Origin: Helicobacter turcicus
GTDB taxonomy: Bacteria; Campylobacterota; Campylobacteria; Campylobacterales; Helicobacteraceae
Direction of reading: 5' to 3'
DNA length: 64,000 nt
Assembly (NCBI RefSeq): GCF_019711685.1
Contig: NZ_JAIGYQ010000004.1
Span: 92,166-156,165, forward strand
Below the pieces are notes generated by a model that saw nothing but the letters and a program-made list of their open reading frames with translations, had not been told where the DNA came from and made no database searches. How positions within the stretch are numbered: position 1 is the stretch's first letter; every line of letters begins with the position of its first letter. The translations under genes were made by a program, and so were the position numbers. Positions 63,778-64,000 of this stretch are shown one piece after another.

Positions 63778-64000
63778 ATGAATCTACAAATACAAGTAAC
63801 AAGTGGTTGCAATTATACTTGCGGAATGTGCCATTTTCATGGAGAAAAACATAAGGAAGAGTATTTTAAGAAAAGACCCGAGTTGCGCAAAGACATGTCC
63901 TTAAAAGAAATTGAAACAATTCTACAAAAAGCAAAAGATTATGGAGTAAAGACTATTGACTTTACTCCAAATGGAGAATTCTTTACTTATAAAAATTGGA
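63778..64000 (+). CDS. Radical SAM protein (N-terminal part, cut by window end)
   Basis: The ATG at 63778 opens a frame beginning MNLQIQVTSGCNYTCGMCHF. C11, C15 and C18 form the CX3CX2C iron-sulfur motif of radical SAM enzymes. The sequence runs to the window edge (74 residues seen) with DMSLKEIETILQKAKDYGV, a normal helix after the cluster. It is 18 bp after the previous gene, so it belongs to the same operon. The reaction cannot be told from this part. Confidence 0.8.
   Translation, partial: MNLQIQVTSGCNYTCGMCHFHGEKHKEEYFKKRPELRKDMSLKEIETILQKAKDYGVKTIDFTPNGEFFTYKNW

Overview
This AT-rich window looks like the chromosome of a motile member of the Campylobacterota, most likely a Helicobacter. 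Several gene blocks follow what I recall of the H. pylori order: recA-eno-FtsB-like-AMIN-aroK; ddl-hydrolase-murF-HIT; dnaX-tsaE-lptB-rpoN; flgI-flgJ-flgS; fliN-fliO-TonB-like; and a Maf gene next to flaB. The species cannot be fixed from the sequence alone. No rRNA, CRISPR array, integrase or insertion sequence was seen. Layout: 0-5 kb holds the 3' end of an unidentified gene with a dispersed-repeat-like insert, two small exporters, two orphan pseudopilins, rsmE, initiator tRNA-Met, tRNA-Gln and ribB. 5-11 kb is a leftward cell-wall cluster (alr, ddl, hydrolase, murF) with a HIT protein and cytochrome c553. 11-18 kb runs rightward: an unusual two-component pair, then dnaX-tsaE-lptB-rpoN and a small exported DUF1104 protein behind a possible sigma-54 promoter. 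18-24 kb runs leftward: mqnD, waaF, aroK, AMIN protein, FtsB-like protein, eno, recA. 24-28 kb has CheX-like, fliN, fliO, TonB-like and a UvrD/PcrA helicase. 28-32 kb has a P2A-type cation ATPase whose leader looks like a yybP-ykoY manganese riboswitch, and a small motility protein behind a sigma-28-like promoter. 32-38 kb has AsmA-like, xth, ybeY, a YdjM-like protein and a second two-component pair. 38-48 kb has flgE, htpG, corA, pgk and the flgI-flgJ-flgS operon. 48-52 kb has a wrecked restriction-endonuclease-like gene beside an intact DNA methyltransferase, then a CpxP-like protein with a two-component pair and Ppx/GppA. 52-64 kb is a surface and flagellin modification region around flaB. 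Flagellar control is unusually readable. GG-N10-GC sigma-54 promoters with almost the same core precede flgE, flgI and flaB, and rpoN and the sigma-54-activating kinase gene flgS are both present. FlgS appears to be transcribed from a sigma-54 promoter, which suggests positive feedback. Sigma-28-like GCCGATAT boxes precede the glycosyltransferase gene divergent from flaB and the small motility gene. The most notable region is 52.6-58.6 kb. Immediately after flaB come five genes joined by 4-nt or 13-nt overlaps: a Maf flagellin glycosyltransferase, a half-length CDP-glycerol-transferase-like gene carrying a G9 tract (a probable phase-variable switch), a full-length CDP-glycerol-transferase-like gene, a fused LicC-LicA protein (predicted to make CDP-choline or CDP-ethanolamine), and a DMT permease in the position of LicB. 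On the other side of flaB a sigma-28-like promoter drives a GT41-like transferase, another CDP-glycerol-transferase-like gene and a radical SAM gene cut by the window end. I infer a flagellum-coupled, phase-variable system that adds a phospho-alcohol to flagellin or its glycan. This is a prediction, not a demonstrated pathway.
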